A DNA stretch of 57,435 bases, taken from a virus. The notes under the pieces are model-generated. The model ran no database searches and was not told where the DNA came from. It was given only the letters and a program-made list of their open reading frames with translations. Of this stretch, positions 34,667 to 42,364 are shown piece by piece. The DNA is taken from IMG/VR virus record IMGVR_UViG_3300000553_000045, positions 1-57,435 of that record; one strand, written 5' to 3'. The translations under genes were made by a program, and so were the position numbers. Within the stretch, counting starts at the first letter, position 1, and each line of letters opens with the position of its first letter.

Positions 34667-34962
34667 ATGGCCGAGGAATTTGAAAAGTGGTTTGAGAACG
34701 AAACTAATCTAGCAGGTAGACACAAGAGCCTTGCTGAACTTGCTTGGCAAGCCGCTACCAACTCAAAATCGAACCCCTCGCAGCCGAGAATAAGAGGCTG
34801 GAAGAAATATTTGGCGCTTTAGTCGCTAAAATGGACTTGATACATAATGATCCTAAATTCGTATGGGTATGGCAAATTGCTCAGTTGCATTGTGGCCCTT
34901 ACACCGGCCCGAAATATGAGGACGAACTAAACGCTGCCAGAGCCGCATTGAAAGGAGAATAG
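34667..34962 (+). pseudogene. Frameshifted small phage protein (about 98 aa if repaired)
   Basis: ATG 34667 (behind GGGGGGAAT) reads MAEEFEKWFENETNLAGRHK... into A-W-Q-A-A-T-N-S-K, then runs out of its frame. The remaining protein (I-E-P-L-A-A-E-N-K-R-L-E-E-I-F-G) lies in the -1 frame and ends K-G-E at 34962. One extra A in the AAAA run at 34765-34768 would restore a single coiled protein. Either a sequencing error, a true mutation, or slippage on the A run. The function of the repaired protein is unknown. Confidence 0.55.
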
Positions 34963-34964
34963 GT

Positions 34965-35195
34965 ATGTTACCAGTTATAAAAGGTTGGAGGAAGTTCTCA
35001 AGAGAGGTCGAACAGCGGCTGGAAGAAAAAGAAGAAGAAGGATACGCCGGGTGGGATGGCGACTACCCTACTGAAGCATTACAGGAGGAATTAACCGATG
35101 ACGCGCTTCAAATTGAGCGTGATGGTGGGTATAAAGATCAGGCACTTGATGTAGCCGCAAGAGCAATGATGCTATGGCATAGGATGCCGCATTGA
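34965..35195 (+). CDS. Hypothetical acidic phage protein (76 aa)
   Basis: Acidic, helical, with a W-D-G-D and D-D-A-L-Q-I-E-R-D-G-G-Y-K-D-Q-A-L-D-V-A-A-R-A pattern seen in small phage proteins of unknown role. Starts two bases after the preceding gene; the leading L-P-V-I-K-G-W-R-K is basic. Not assigned. Confidence 0.6.
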   Translation: MLPVIKGWRKFSREVEQRLEEKEEEGYAGWDGDYPTEALQEELTDDALQIERDGGYKDQALDVAARAMMLWHRMPH

Positions 35196-35208
35196 AAGGA
35201 GAAGGGGA

Positions 35209-35544
35209 ATGAGTGACCAAAGTATAGCCGACAAACTATTTGGAGATTTGACAAAAGAAATATACGGCGACTTGGTATCACAACTCACCGCCGCCAACGA
35301 GCGGATAGCGGAGTTGGAATCGCAGGCTAAAAATAAGATTGCTCTTGATGACATAATGTATCAAGCAACGGGGCCTATATTATCAGACCTGAAAACTGAA
35401 ATTAAAGACCTTAAAGCCCAGCTCCGTGAGTGGGCGCAGGAAGCGTGGGAGGATACACACGCTTTTAATTACGTGCTTAAAATAAACGATAGTGCGTCCA
35501 GATATTCGATTATCGAGAAGTGGCGCAAACGCGCAGGGGGATAA
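35209..35544 (+). CDS. Coiled-coil hypothetical protein (111 aa)
   Basis: Residues 25-80 are heptad-like (A-N-E-R-I-A-E-L-E-S-Q; D-L-K-T-E-I-K-D-L-K-A-Q-L). AAGGAGAAGG precedes the ATG. Nothing else recognised; the plus-strand accessory cluster holds several such small proteins. Confidence 0.6.
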   Translation: MSDQSIADKLFGDLTKEIYGDLVSQLTAANERIAELESQAKNKIALDDIMYQATGPILSDLKTEIKDLKAQLREWAQEAWEDTHAFNYVLKINDSASRYSIIEKWRKRAGG

Positions 35545-35547
35545 CAA

Positions 35548-35832
35548 ATGGGCAGGCGCCGGCCAGAAATAAAAAAAGATTACATGGAGGTTTTGCGTCC
35601 CTGTATGCACTTCCACGGAATCCAGATAAAGAGTGAGGCCATTTTCCGGAGATTCGCCGCGGCAGTGGATACGATTGAAGAGATCTGCGGGATTCATTCC
35701 AGCCTGACCAGTCTTGAGGATATCTTTGTCTGTCCTGACATCGATCTTGATGCGATTCCCGATCAAACCCCGATGGAAAAGTTACTGATCGGGATGATAA
35801 AAACACTGAGCTGCAAAGGGAGGGATCGGTGA
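35548..35832 (+). CDS. Hypothetical protein (94 aa)
   Basis: Basic N-terminus (M-G-R-R-R-P-E-I-K-K-D-Y) then a globular-looking part with two Cys-containing turns. GGGGG site upstream; it overlaps the next gene by 4 bases. Not recognised. Confidence 0.55.
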   Translation: MGRRRPEIKKDYMEVLRPCMHFHGIQIKSEAIFRRFAAAVDTIEEICGIHSSLTSLEDIFVCPDIDLDAIPDQTPMEKLLIGMIKTLSCKGRDR

Positions 35833-36074
35833 GTCTTGCTGATCATTACCCACTTGCCAGTCCTGGCACTTGCGACTATCATATTGTACGCGGAGAATGT
35901 GGAATCGGAGCATGTCCTGTTCTGAACGCTGGTAAATGTGATTACGTCACAGAACTTTGCCAGAACGGAGAAACCGGCGCCTTCTGTGGATCTCACTGCC
36001 GCTATTACATCCTTGGAACCTGTAAGGATTCGTTGAGGGTTTCTGTAAGGGAGGCAACGAGTGAAAAAGGATAG
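35829..36074 (+). CDS. Cys-rich protein (81 aa)
   Basis: GTG start overlapping the previous stop. Eight Cys residues (C-D-Y, C-G-I-G-A-C, C-D-Y, C-Q-N, C-G-S-H-C, C-K) suggest one or two zinc sites or disulfides. Common in accessory phage clusters; function unknown. Confidence 0.55.
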   Translation: MSLADHYPLASPGTCDYHIVRGECGIGACPVLNAGKCDYVTELCQNGETGAFCGSHCRYYILGTCKDSLRVSVREATSEKG

Positions 36075-36288
36075 CCCGGTCCTGCAGATAATGTTTGCTG
36101 GCGGTATGGCTTACGTCACAAGGAATGGCGAGTTCTTCAGAACCGATTCCGAGAACCCAGGAAACATTTATAGAATTGAAAAAGTCATCCGGAAGGCCCC
36201 TCCGGCAGACTGGCGACTGGTAATGTTCAGGCCGAAGAACGGCGGGACATATCAGCGCAAGAATAGGAATGAGTGGGTGTTGATATAA
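36061..36288 (+). CDS. Hypothetical protein (75 aa)
   Basis: GTG start in the Cys-rich gene's last codons. N-terminal V-K-K-D-S-P-V-L-Q-I-M-F-A-G-G-M-A-Y-V, then R-K-A-P-P-A-D-W-R-L-V. Soluble, mixed fold. Unknown. Confidence 0.5.
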   Translation: MKKDSPVLQIMFAGGMAYVTRNGEFFRTDSENPGNIYRIEKVIRKAPPADWRLVMFRPKNGGTYQRKNRNEWVLI

Positions 36289-36542
36289 GATGTGCGTTCT
36301 GTGAAAAGGTCATCAAACACCCTCGGCACGTAGTATGGTCCTGCGCTCAAAGCCGCCACGTCAGGCTGCACAAGAAGTGCTACACGCCCTTCATAGTCGC
36401 CGAACGGTTGCGCGGTGCATCTGTTAAACCACATATAAAATTTATACAGCCATCAAATATAACCACTGAGGACCTTGCTTATATGGAAGCGAAATACGCT
36501 CAAAAAAATGTGCTCTGGATAAATTCCGGAGAAAAAATTTAA
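36273..36542 (+). CDS. Hypothetical Cys/His protein (89 aa, GTG start)
   Basis: Opens G-V-D-I-R-C-A-F-C-E-K-V-I-K-H-P-R-H-V-V-W-S-C-A with C-x2-C and His, a zinc-knuckle pattern. GTG 36273 gives the longest frame, with AGGA five bases before it; the start is not certain. Followed by an acidic region. Confidence 0.5.
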   Translation: MGVDIRCAFCEKVIKHPRHVVWSCAQSRHVRLHKKCYTPFIVAERLRGASVKPHIKFIQPSNITTEDLAYMEAKYAQKNVLWINSGEKI

Positions 36543-36556
36543 GGAGTGAAGCTGTC

Positions 36557-36709
36557 ATGGAAACCGAACAGTTTAATGAGAGTTATTGGTGCATCTACTG
36601 TCAAAGAGAGATCCGTCCGGAAGTTCATGATGGCGGGAATTTGTATATTCATGATGACGTAGAGCACCCGGCTACTTTCACACAAAGAGATGAAAAAATT
36701 GAACATTAG
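36557..36709 (+). CDS. Small C-x2-C protein (50 aa)
   Basis: AAGGAGTGAAGCTGTCATG gives a good ribosome site. W-C-I-Y-C at residues 11-15 and an H-D-D-V-E-H end. Last gene before the terminator at 36717. Function unknown. Confidence 0.55.
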   Translation: METEQFNESYWCIYCQREIRPEVHDGGNLYIHDDVEHPATFTQRDEKIEH

Positions 36710-36716
36710 GAGAACT

Positions 36717-36745
36717 GGGGAGGCGCAGGACCTCCCCGTATTTTT
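36717..36745 (+). terminator. Rho-independent terminator
   Basis: GGGGAGG/CCTCCCC stem with a seven-base loop, then GTATTTTT. Ends the first plus-strand transcription unit and overlaps the stop of the opposing gene. Confidence 0.75.
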
Positions 36746-37118
36746 AAAGAGATGCCGCTACCCACGTACCGTCATTACGCTCGTGCATTACTTTGCCAAG
36801 GGCGCGTTTTGAAGCACCCGTGAAACCATCAGACGCCTTCATTTTAATTTCAGGGGACTTCTTGTCTCGTTCATCTCCATAAGCGACTCCATTTGATTGA
36901 CTGCAAGCCAGTTTATGATAGTACGTCCTCCCATTTACTTCATGGAGACAATCCTGTTTACACTCAGGGCAATCAAACCACTGCCGTCCAGCCATACGCT
37001 TACCCTTAGCAACGCTTGGCGGGGCGGCATCAGGGCACTCAATTATCGGGATCTGATTTTCGTCCACACCAATAACTTTCTCGGACTCACTCTTGATAAC
37101 ACTATTTAGACTTCGCAT
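36744..37118 (-). CDS. Hypothetical zinc-knuckle protein (124 aa)
   Basis: Start chosen at ATG 37118 (AAAGGAGG site); the longer frame would cover the RHH gene. F-D-C-P-E-C-K-Q-D-C-L-H in the middle is a zinc pattern. C-terminus A-L-G-K-V-M-H-E-R-N-D-G-T-W-V. Together with the upstream RHH gene it forms a minus-strand pair opposite to its surroundings, which suggests a separate regulator unit. Confidence 0.55.
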   Translation of the reverse strand: MRSLNSVIKSESEKVIGVDENQIPIIECPDAAPPSVAKGKRMAGRQWFDCPECKQDCLHEVNGRTYYHKLACSQSNGVAYGDERDKKSPEIKMKASDGFTGASKRALGKVMHERNDGTWVAASL

Positions 37119-37260
37119 CACGGGCCTCCTTTTGCTTCTCAGCGGCTTTGCACACAACAGACCTCACCCAACTTGAAACCGACATCCGGGACTGGTACGC
37201 CTCCTCTTCAATCAGCTTCTTGTCATCCTCACCAATCACAAAAATAATACGAGGATTCAT
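37102..37260 (-). CDS. Ribbon-helix-helix DNA-binding protein (52 aa)
   Basis: N-P-R-I-I-F-V-I-G (beta strand), then two helices (D-D-K-K-L-I-E-E-E-A and S-V-S-S-W-V-R-S-V-V) fit an Arc/MetJ-type RHH repressor of normal size. The start is adjacent to a dyad-rich AT promoter (37291-37325), so it probably represses itself. It overlaps the next gene by 17 bases. Confidence 0.65.
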   Translation of the reverse strand: MNPRIIFVIGEDDKKLIEEEAYQSRMSVSSWVRSVVCKAAEKQKEARDAKSK

Positions 37261-37290
37261 AAACATCTCCTTTGCTCAGGATTATATACA

Positions 37291-37325
37291 GTGCATATAA
37301 TGCACCTGTGAATATAATATGTCAA
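37291..37325 (-). promoter_or_regulatory. Promoter with palindromic operator for RHH gene
   Basis: Minus-strand TTGACA (37320-37325), 17-base spacer, CATTAT at 37302-37297. GTGCAT-ATA-ATGCAC (37291-37305) is a near-perfect dyad overlapping the -10, with other ATATAAT copies nearby, an arrangement often bound by RHH repressors. Confidence 0.55.
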
Positions 37326-37355
37326 TGTATATAATGATTGAGGGGAAATAAAATA

Positions 37356-37712
37356 TCAGGGGGTCTCATCAGCCTCACGGCAAAAAGCCTTTGCCGCCGA
37401 GCCCAAACAGCCAACCGTACCCTTCTCGATCGCCGTCGACCGCTCCACAGGCGCAAAGCCCACCGCTTTTTTTACTTTTTCAAGAGCATCCTTCTTCGCG
37501 TCAACCCCCACCGGTTCTCGCTTTGCACGAACCGCCGCAACCGCGCAATCAGTCGCAGGTGGTGCCTCGCCCCTGGGGAGAGGGGAGCTAACAGCCTTAC
37601 GCAAAATCTCACGCGCCCAAGTGCCTAACTTTAATCCAGCACCGGAAGCAGATGCCTTAAAAACCATGCTATCCTCAACACTTATCCTGATCTGGAGAAC
37701 AACCTCTCTCAT
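37356..37712 (-). CDS. RHH-like protein with basic tail (118 aa)
   Basis: Start at ATG 37712 behind AAGGGGG; the longer frame overlaps noncoding DNA. Residues 1-42 (R-E-V-V-L-Q-I-R-I-S-V-E-D, L-G-T-W-A-R-E-I-L) look like an RHH fold. The rest is Pro/Ala/Lys-rich. A second regulator of the plus-strand gap; its target is unknown. Confidence 0.5.
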   Translation of the reverse strand: MREVVLQIRISVEDSMVFKASASGAGLKLGTWAREILRKAVSSPLPRGEAPPATDCAVAAVRAKREPVGVDAKKDALEKVKKAVGFAPVERSTAIEKGTVGCLGSAAKAFCREADETP

Positions 37713-38262
37713 CGCGGCCCCCTTACTTAAACTTTGTACTACAATGCCTCTTGACAAAAACATAATCAAGGGATTATTGTCGGGGCAAAGATATATGCTT
37801 TCTATATGCCTCACAATCTGTACCACAAGCCCATAGGGGGAAGTCAAAACCCTAGAAATGACGGGAACTTGTGCGAGGGGATGACCGATAAATGGCGACC
37901 AGGGTTCCAGAGGGGGTATGGGGGTGGTCGGGGCGGGGTCGGCAAGACCGGGAGAAGGGGCCAAAACATGCCAAAAGAGGGGTTGAAATGCAGCCAATCA
38001 GCCTAACTGTAAGCAATCACAACACAATTGATGCAGACTTATACACAATAGTCGGCATGGAGAGGCAAAACGGGGTCAATTATGGGCACATCTGAATCAT
38101 TCCGGGAGGTTACGCAAGTGTGGAATATTCTACAGATGCACACAAGAATCTCCCAAGTGCCTGTAAAAGCAGATGAAGTGCTTTCAAACCCTTTTTTTTT
38201 AATCCTGCCGCTTGCCGTTTTTTCCCCCGCTTTCCCTGATTCTTTTTTTTTCTGATTGCCTG
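37713..38262. other. Gene-poor gap of 550 bp
   Basis: Only a 35-aa frame (37988-38095) is plausible. A TTATACACA match to a DnaA box lies at 38039-38047. The rest is G-rich (37900-37985) then pyrimidine-rich with runs of T at 38191-38200 and 38242-38250. No tRNA or strong promoter recognised. Confidence 0.4.
37988..38095 (+). CDS. Possible 35-aa peptide
   Basis: MQPISLTVSNHNTIDADLYT..., preceded by AGAGGGG seven bases before ATG. Nothing recognised. The overlapping TTATACACA motif may instead mark replication control. Weakly supported. Confidence 0.3.
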   Translation: MQPISLTVSNHNTIDADLYTIVGMERQNGVNYGHI

Positions 38263-38622
38263 ATGGGAACCCCAAAGGCAGAGTCACCATCTACGTCAAG
38301 TGCTCATGCTGAGGATGCGCCACCTTACGCAGTCCTGAGGATGGACAGGCGCAACCGGCTTGTAGTATGCCTACCTGGACCCGATGGACGCCCGACAGAC
38401 TACGACGAACCCAGCACCCAGGAGATTCACTTTAGAATGTCAATATCTATGAGAGCGGAGCTTGCCGCTTTTTGCCATCTGGCTGCAATCACAGAGGCTG
38501 AGCTGATCCGCCGGCTAATCGCTCACTACCTGAGAGCGGAGCCCTTGCCACCCGTCCGGGAACGCGATCTAGCTGCATTACTGCAGGAGCGTATAGACAG
38601 CATTAACCGGGACCGCCGCTGA
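38263..38622 (+). CDS. RHH-like regulator (119 aa)
   Basis: ATG 38263 has no clear ribosome site but the frame looks real. After a disordered Pro/Ser N-terminus and a beta region, residues 60-90 read E-I-H-F-R-M-S-I-S-M-R-A-E-L-A-A-F with two following helices, resembling RHH proteins. C-terminal 30 residues charged. Possible regulator of the radC operon downstream. Confidence 0.5.
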   Translation: MGTPKAESPSTSSAHAEDAPPYAVLRMDRRNRLVVCLPGPDGRPTDYDEPSTQEIHFRMSISMRAELAAFCHLAAITEAELIRRLIAHYLRAEPLPPVRERDLAALLQERIDSINRDRR

Positions 38623-39062
38623 CATTTTGCGTCATACAAAGTGCCGATTATTGTCACTTTAGCTTTAAAACCCCGCTTTACAATTCTTTGCAACTTACCG
38701 TTATCCTTGCACAATCATCCCTCAATTAGTTTTGGCATCAATCATGCTTATTATTTTGGTGCTACGGCGCGAACCGTCAGCAGACAGCCAACCGGCAACT
38801 TGACGAGTCAGGGATTGTAACGGAAAAGGCCCCGCATGATGTGAATCAGCACGAGGCCCGGACCACTCCCCCGAACGCAACGAGCAAACAACCGGAGCAG
38901 AGAATAGGGACCGCCGGACGCCAGGCCTTGAAACAGTCAGCGAAAATCCGCCCCGAAGTAGCACCCGGCAGGTAATAGCGCCGGGAGGCTTGGAGGTTGA
39001 AAAGGTAGCGCCTTGACGTGCTACGTTTTGAGCAGTCAAACCACAGGAGAGGAGATGTAACC
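38623..39062 (+). other. Long leader of radC operon, structured but no gene seen
   Basis: 440 bp without a credible gene. Hairpins such as CCCGG ... CCGGG (38964-38968/38981-38985) and GTAGC ... GCTAC (39005-39009/39020-39024) precede the radC start. The stretch could be a long 5' leader. No known riboswitch class recognised. Confidence 0.35.
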
Positions 39063-39554
39063 ATGCAAGAGTCATTATTCGAAGTGACACAGAGGCCGGA
39101 AGCAATCAAACATATCAGAATAAACCGGGTAAACGTGCAGATGGTCAAAGAAGGAAGTATCAGATACGACGTTGAACGCCTTACCCAGCCGGACCAGACC
39201 GCGGCCGCTTTTCGTGCGATGGTAGGACATCCGGACCGTGAAATATTCGCCGCCTTGCTTCTGGACGGCCGGAACAGGATAACGAGCATCAACAAGATAT
39301 CCGAGGGTTCGCTAAACCAGTCCATTGTACATCCGAGGGAAGTTTTCAAGGCTGCAATACTGGCAAACGCCGCCTGTATCATCCTTTGCCACAATCACCC
39401 GACAGGATGTATGTCACCGAGCCCGGAAGATATCCAAATAACACGCAGACTGAAGGAGGCAGGCGAGATTCTAGGAATCAGGGTCCTGGACCACATTATA
39501 GTAGACACCGAGACGGATAGTTATATGTCTTTCGTGTCAAGCGGCCTGCTATGA
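39063..39554 (+). CDS. radC-like: RadC-type JAB/MPN domain protein (163 aa)
   Basis: ATG 39063 has a GGAGATG site. The JAMM set is visible: E60, H110-N-H112, and D123 in H-x-H-x10-D, with H-N-H-P-T-G and S-P-S-P-E-D. RadC-like JAB proteins on plasmids and phages usually sit in anti-restriction islands; the substrate is unknown. It starts a plus-strand run with small proteins and the VWA/intein gene. Confidence 0.85.
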   Translation: MQESLFEVTQRPEAIKHIRINRVNVQMVKEGSIRYDVERLTQPDQTAAAFRAMVGHPDREIFAALLLDGRNRITSINKISEGSLNQSIVHPREVFKAAILANAACIILCHNHPTGCMSPSPEDIQITRRLKEAGEILGIRVLDHIIVDTETDSYMSFVSSGLL

Positions 39555-39667
39555 GTGGTTATATTGAGTGGTACTACTGCCAGAGCTGCCAGTGCTACGC
39601 ATACCGAGCCGAGGACGGAGAGCACGGCCACCGGCCAGGCTGCAGGGAGGGAACATGGAGGGAATAG
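39551..39667 (+). CDS. Small Cys-rich peptide (38 aa)
   Basis: ATG overlaps the radC stop (ATGA). Y-Y-C-Q-S-C-Q-C-Y and a later C suggest a zinc knuckle. The overlap and absence of alternatives support it. Function unknown. Confidence 0.5.
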   Translation: MSGYIEWYYCQSCQCYAYRAEDGEHGHRPGCREGTWRE

Positions 39668-39726
39668 TCATAGTAGGAGCACTGATTGTGATTTTTGTAC
39701 TGATTGAGACAGCACAAGGACGTTGA
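39655..39726 (+). CDS. Small hydrophobic peptide (23 aa)
   Basis: MEGIVIVGALIVIFVLIETA..., one transmembrane helix, overlapping the previous gene, with GGGAGG upstream. Could be a membrane micro-protein; low confidence because of its size. Confidence 0.35.
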   Translation: MEGIVIVGALIVIFVLIETAQGR

Positions 39727-39814
39727 CCATTGAACCGCCGGACGTGACAGGCCCGGCCATTGAGTAGTCAGCACACCACAAACCAAGGAGGAAGCGAGAC
39801 ATGAAAGCAAGTGA

Positions 39815-40681
39815 TCTGTCACAGGTGACTATGTTGATACGCCTTTTGGTGTCTCTTTGGTGTTGGCAACAAAGCACAGTGTAAAAAAAGAAATAATGGA
39901 ACTTGCATTGTACAATAACAATAAACTATACTGTACCCCGGATCACAAAATTCTGACTGAAAAGGGGTACGAAAATGCCGAGCGGATTGAGGAAAGTAAA
40001 GCGTCATGTTACGTGGACACCCGAAATGGACAGTTATTTAATCGAAAATTACCCAATAAAGTTTTTAAAGATTATCGCGGAAGAAATGGATTTAGTGGAA
40101 AGCCAAGTGTATTCAAGGATGGAACGGCTAGGACTTTCAAAGGGCAGAAGAACTGTAAAACGGCAACACTTGAAAGCAATAGAAAAATGGACCACAGAAG
40201 AATCAGCTTATTTTGCCGGGATAGTAGACGGGGAGGGTACAATTTCTTGTCAAGTCACAACCGGAAAATCAGGGAATTTGCACTTACGACCCAACATAGT
40301 AATCACCAACACATCATTGGCGCTTATGCAATACATGGAAAGCATAGGAATGACGGCTACAATCAAGAAAAATACAAACAACAAGTTGTATTGGTTGGGA
40401 TGGACAAGCGGTTTTCAGTGTCAAGATCTAATCGTAAAAATACGGCCTTTTTTGCGGATCAAACACCGGCACGCAGATATTTTGACGGAAATAATATCGA
40501 TAAGGTATCAACAGAAACTGTCAGATTTGCCGACTCAACACATCATGGACTTATTAGCAGAATTAAAGGATTTGAACCGCAGAGGATCAAGTCTTTTAGA
40601 CGACTTGAAGAGAGCAGACTTGTTGTTGACATCACTACGACCCAACAGTGTTTTATCGCGGGAACTTTTGTAGTGCATAAT
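39815..40681 (+). other. Intein (289 codons) in the VWA gene
   Basis: Block A S/C-V-T-G-D-Y-V-D-T-P-F-G at codons 1-12 (first codon TCT, possibly once TGT), block B C-T-P-D-H-K-I-L-T near codon 40. Block F/G at the end is V-V-D-I-T-T-T-Q-Q-C-F-I-A-G-T-F-V-V-H-N followed by C, the classic intein-extein border. The frame is open throughout although codons 54-286 overlap a complete endonuclease in another frame. Protein splicing is unlikely now because the N-extein is gone. Confidence 0.8.
39975..40673 (+). CDS. LAGLIDADG homing endonuclease nested out of frame in the intein (232 aa)
   Basis: Own ATG behind an AAAAGGGG site; a stop lies six codons upstream in this frame, so it is not a fused intein module. 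An N-terminal Myb/SANT-like HTH (W-T-P-E-M-D-S-Y-L ... V-Y-S-R-M-E-R-L-G-L; 13-55) is followed by a second W-T-T-E-E. One LAGLIDADG helix (Y-F-A-G-I-V-D-G-E-G-T-I, 79-90) then suggests homodimeric action. The stop (40671) lies inside the intein's last block. It would cut an intein-free allele and drive intein spread. Confidence 0.8.
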   Translation: MPSGLRKVKRHVTWTPEMDSYLIENYPIKFLKIIAEEMDLVESQVYSRMERLGLSKGRRTVKRQHLKAIEKWTTEESAYFAGIVDGEGTISCQVTTGKSGNLHLRPNIVITNTSLALMQYMESIGMTATIKKNTNNKLYWLGWTSGFQCQDLIVKIRPFLRIKHRHADILTEIISIRYQQKLSDLPTQHIMDLLAELKDLNRRGSSLLDDLKRADLLLTSLRPNSVLSRELL

Positions 40682-41678
40682 TGTGACCACGCCATAAATC
40701 ACATCATCAAAGATTCCGGTTTTTTACTGCCAAAGGGCGGTTTACTTGATCCACAATTCAGGGATATGTCAGCCGACGCGATTTATTCAAAACTACCAGA
40801 ACCGCCTAAAAACGGGCAGGGTAACGGCAAGGGTAAAGGGTCCGGACCAGCCACAGGGCAAGCAGGGAAGCCGGAAAGCGGCGATAATCCTGATCCGGGC
40901 GGTTGCGGAGCGGTTATGGACTTTCCAGGCGAAACCGGGAAGGCGACACCGGCCGAGCTTGCACAGCAGGCGCAGGACTGGCAAATTGCAGCGACCCAGG
41001 CGGCACAGGTTGCCAAGGCCCAGGGTAAGCTCCCCGGAAGCCTGTCAAGATTGATTGAAGAGTTGAACGACGCAAAAGTTCCATGGCGCGAAGTCCTGCA
41101 GCGCTTTGTTAATCAGTGCGCCCGAAACGATTATTCATGGAGACGGCCCAGCGCACGATATTTCAGCAGGGGCATTATTCTACCGAGCCTTTACAGCGAA
41201 CAGTTACCGCCTATCGTGGTAGCGGTTGACACGTCCGGCAGTATCAGTCAAGCAGACCTGCAGCAATTCGCAAGCGAAATCGATGAAATAGTGGGACAGT
41301 ATAACGCGACAGTAAATGTTTTGTATTGTGATTCCATGATTGCAGGCGAGGAGGAGTTTACACCGGAGACCCGGCCCGTCAGGTTGCATGCGAAAGGCGG
41401 GGGCGGCACAGACTTTGCGCCAGTTTTTAAGCACGTTGAAGCAATGCCGGACTCGCCAGCGTGTATCGTTTATCTTACTGATATGTGTTGTAGTTCATTC
41501 GGCGACGATCCAGGCTGCCCGGTCCTATGGGTTGCGACCGAAGGAAAGAAGCATAAAGTTCCATTCGGAGGAGTGACTTATTTGAATTGACAGACAGACC
41601 GAGCCGGAGCGTATCCCGGCTTTAATGGATTAGCAGGCGTCCCAAATCGCCGCAAACTATAGAAAGGAGACAGCGACC

Positions 41679-42185
41679 ATGAGCACAGAATTATCAGAAG
41701 ATTTTGAAGACTACGGCCCTTGGAAGTTCAGCGAGGCGCCGGCAGAGGTTCAGGAGAAAGCAATCGAACGCTGGAGAGATAATAACTACGATTTTGACGG
41801 CGCAGAATACGTGATTGACGACTTTAAAGAGCAAATGGCAGAGAGGGGCATCAAGGTTGATGAGGTTCACTACAATTTCAAATCTGTTTCAAGAAGTCAC
41901 GACAGTTGCTACTTTGAAGACGAATGCGAAGACTGGAGAAACCTGATTGACTTCGATTCTGATGATCTAAGGTATCACGTACTTGTCGCGACGAATGAAT
42001 TCGACAAGGCAGATGATGAGCTTACAGACCTTGCTGCAGATGCAAAGACGATCTTTAAAAACGCTATGAGGGAAGTTTATAAAGACCTGGAAGCCGCTTA
42101 TGACTACGAGAGCAGCGACGAGTACATCAAAGAGACTATGGAAGCGAATGATTACACGATTGACGAGGAAGGGGATATCGTATGA
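41679..42185 (+). CDS. Acidic antitoxin-N-terminal-like protein (168 aa)
   Basis: Very acidic. A central E-Y-V-I-D-D-F-K-E-Q-M-A-E-R-G-I-K-V-D-E-V-H-Y-N-F segment resembles the phage protein family annotated as antitoxin-stability-system N-terminal; the usual C-F/G residues after it are reduced here. AAAGGAG precedes ATG. Its true role is unknown, and no toxin partner is seen. Confidence 0.5.
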   Translation: MSTELSEDFEDYGPWKFSEAPAEVQEKAIERWRDNNYDFDGAEYVIDDFKEQMAERGIKVDEVHYNFKSVSRSHDSCYFEDECEDWRNLIDFDSDDLRYHVLVATNEFDKADDELTDLAADAKTIFKNAMREVYKDLEAAYDYESSDEYIKETMEANDYTIDEEGDIV

Positions 42186-42364
42186 GGTACATGATATGCA
42201 GAGATGTAGGGTGCCGCATACCCGTAGAGTCCCAATGTGATCATCAAGGGGTGCATACGCTGGATGTTGGTTGTGAAGCCGTAGGCGGCAGTTATCATTG
42301 CCCTGAATGCCGTGAAGCCACCGACGCCGAGCTTGTAGCCGCCAGGCTGAGAGGTGATTTATGA
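42182..42364 (+). CDS. Small Cys-rich protein (60 aa)
   Basis: Overlaps the previous stop as ATGA. C-R-D-V-G-C-R, C-D-H, C-E, C-P-E-C-R: several Cys/His pairs form a zinc-ribbon-like small domain. No family. Confidence 0.55.
   Translation: MRYMICRDVGCRIPVESQCDHQGVHTLDVGCEAVGGSYHCPECREATDAELVAARLRGDL

Larger units (their letters stand above)
39801..41590 (+). pseudogene. VWA/DUF2201-type metallopeptidase-like gene, N-extein deleted, interrupted by intein
   Basis: ATG 39801 (AAGGAGG site) reads M-K-A-S-D-L, the usual start of DUF2201 proteins, but the frame ends after 27 codons. A different frame starts the intein at 39815. After the intein, from C (40682), the protein resumes with C-D-H-A-I-N-H-I-I-K-D-S-G-F-L-L-P, the middle of the DUF2201 metallopeptidase-like half. 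A disordered Gly/Lys linker and a VWA domain follow (D-T-S-G-S MIDAS near 41230; V-Y-L-T-D-M). The expected roughly 100 N-extein residues, including the upstream H-E-V-x-H, are missing, so no functional protein is expected. The junction fits a deletion between two TGT microhomologies. Confidence 0.65.

Noticed and set aside
38720-39060. Possible hammerhead ribozyme in the radC leader (TTGACGAGTCAGG..GGAAA)
   Set aside because: The invariant C of the C-U-G-A-N-G-A core is replaced and the helices do not close.
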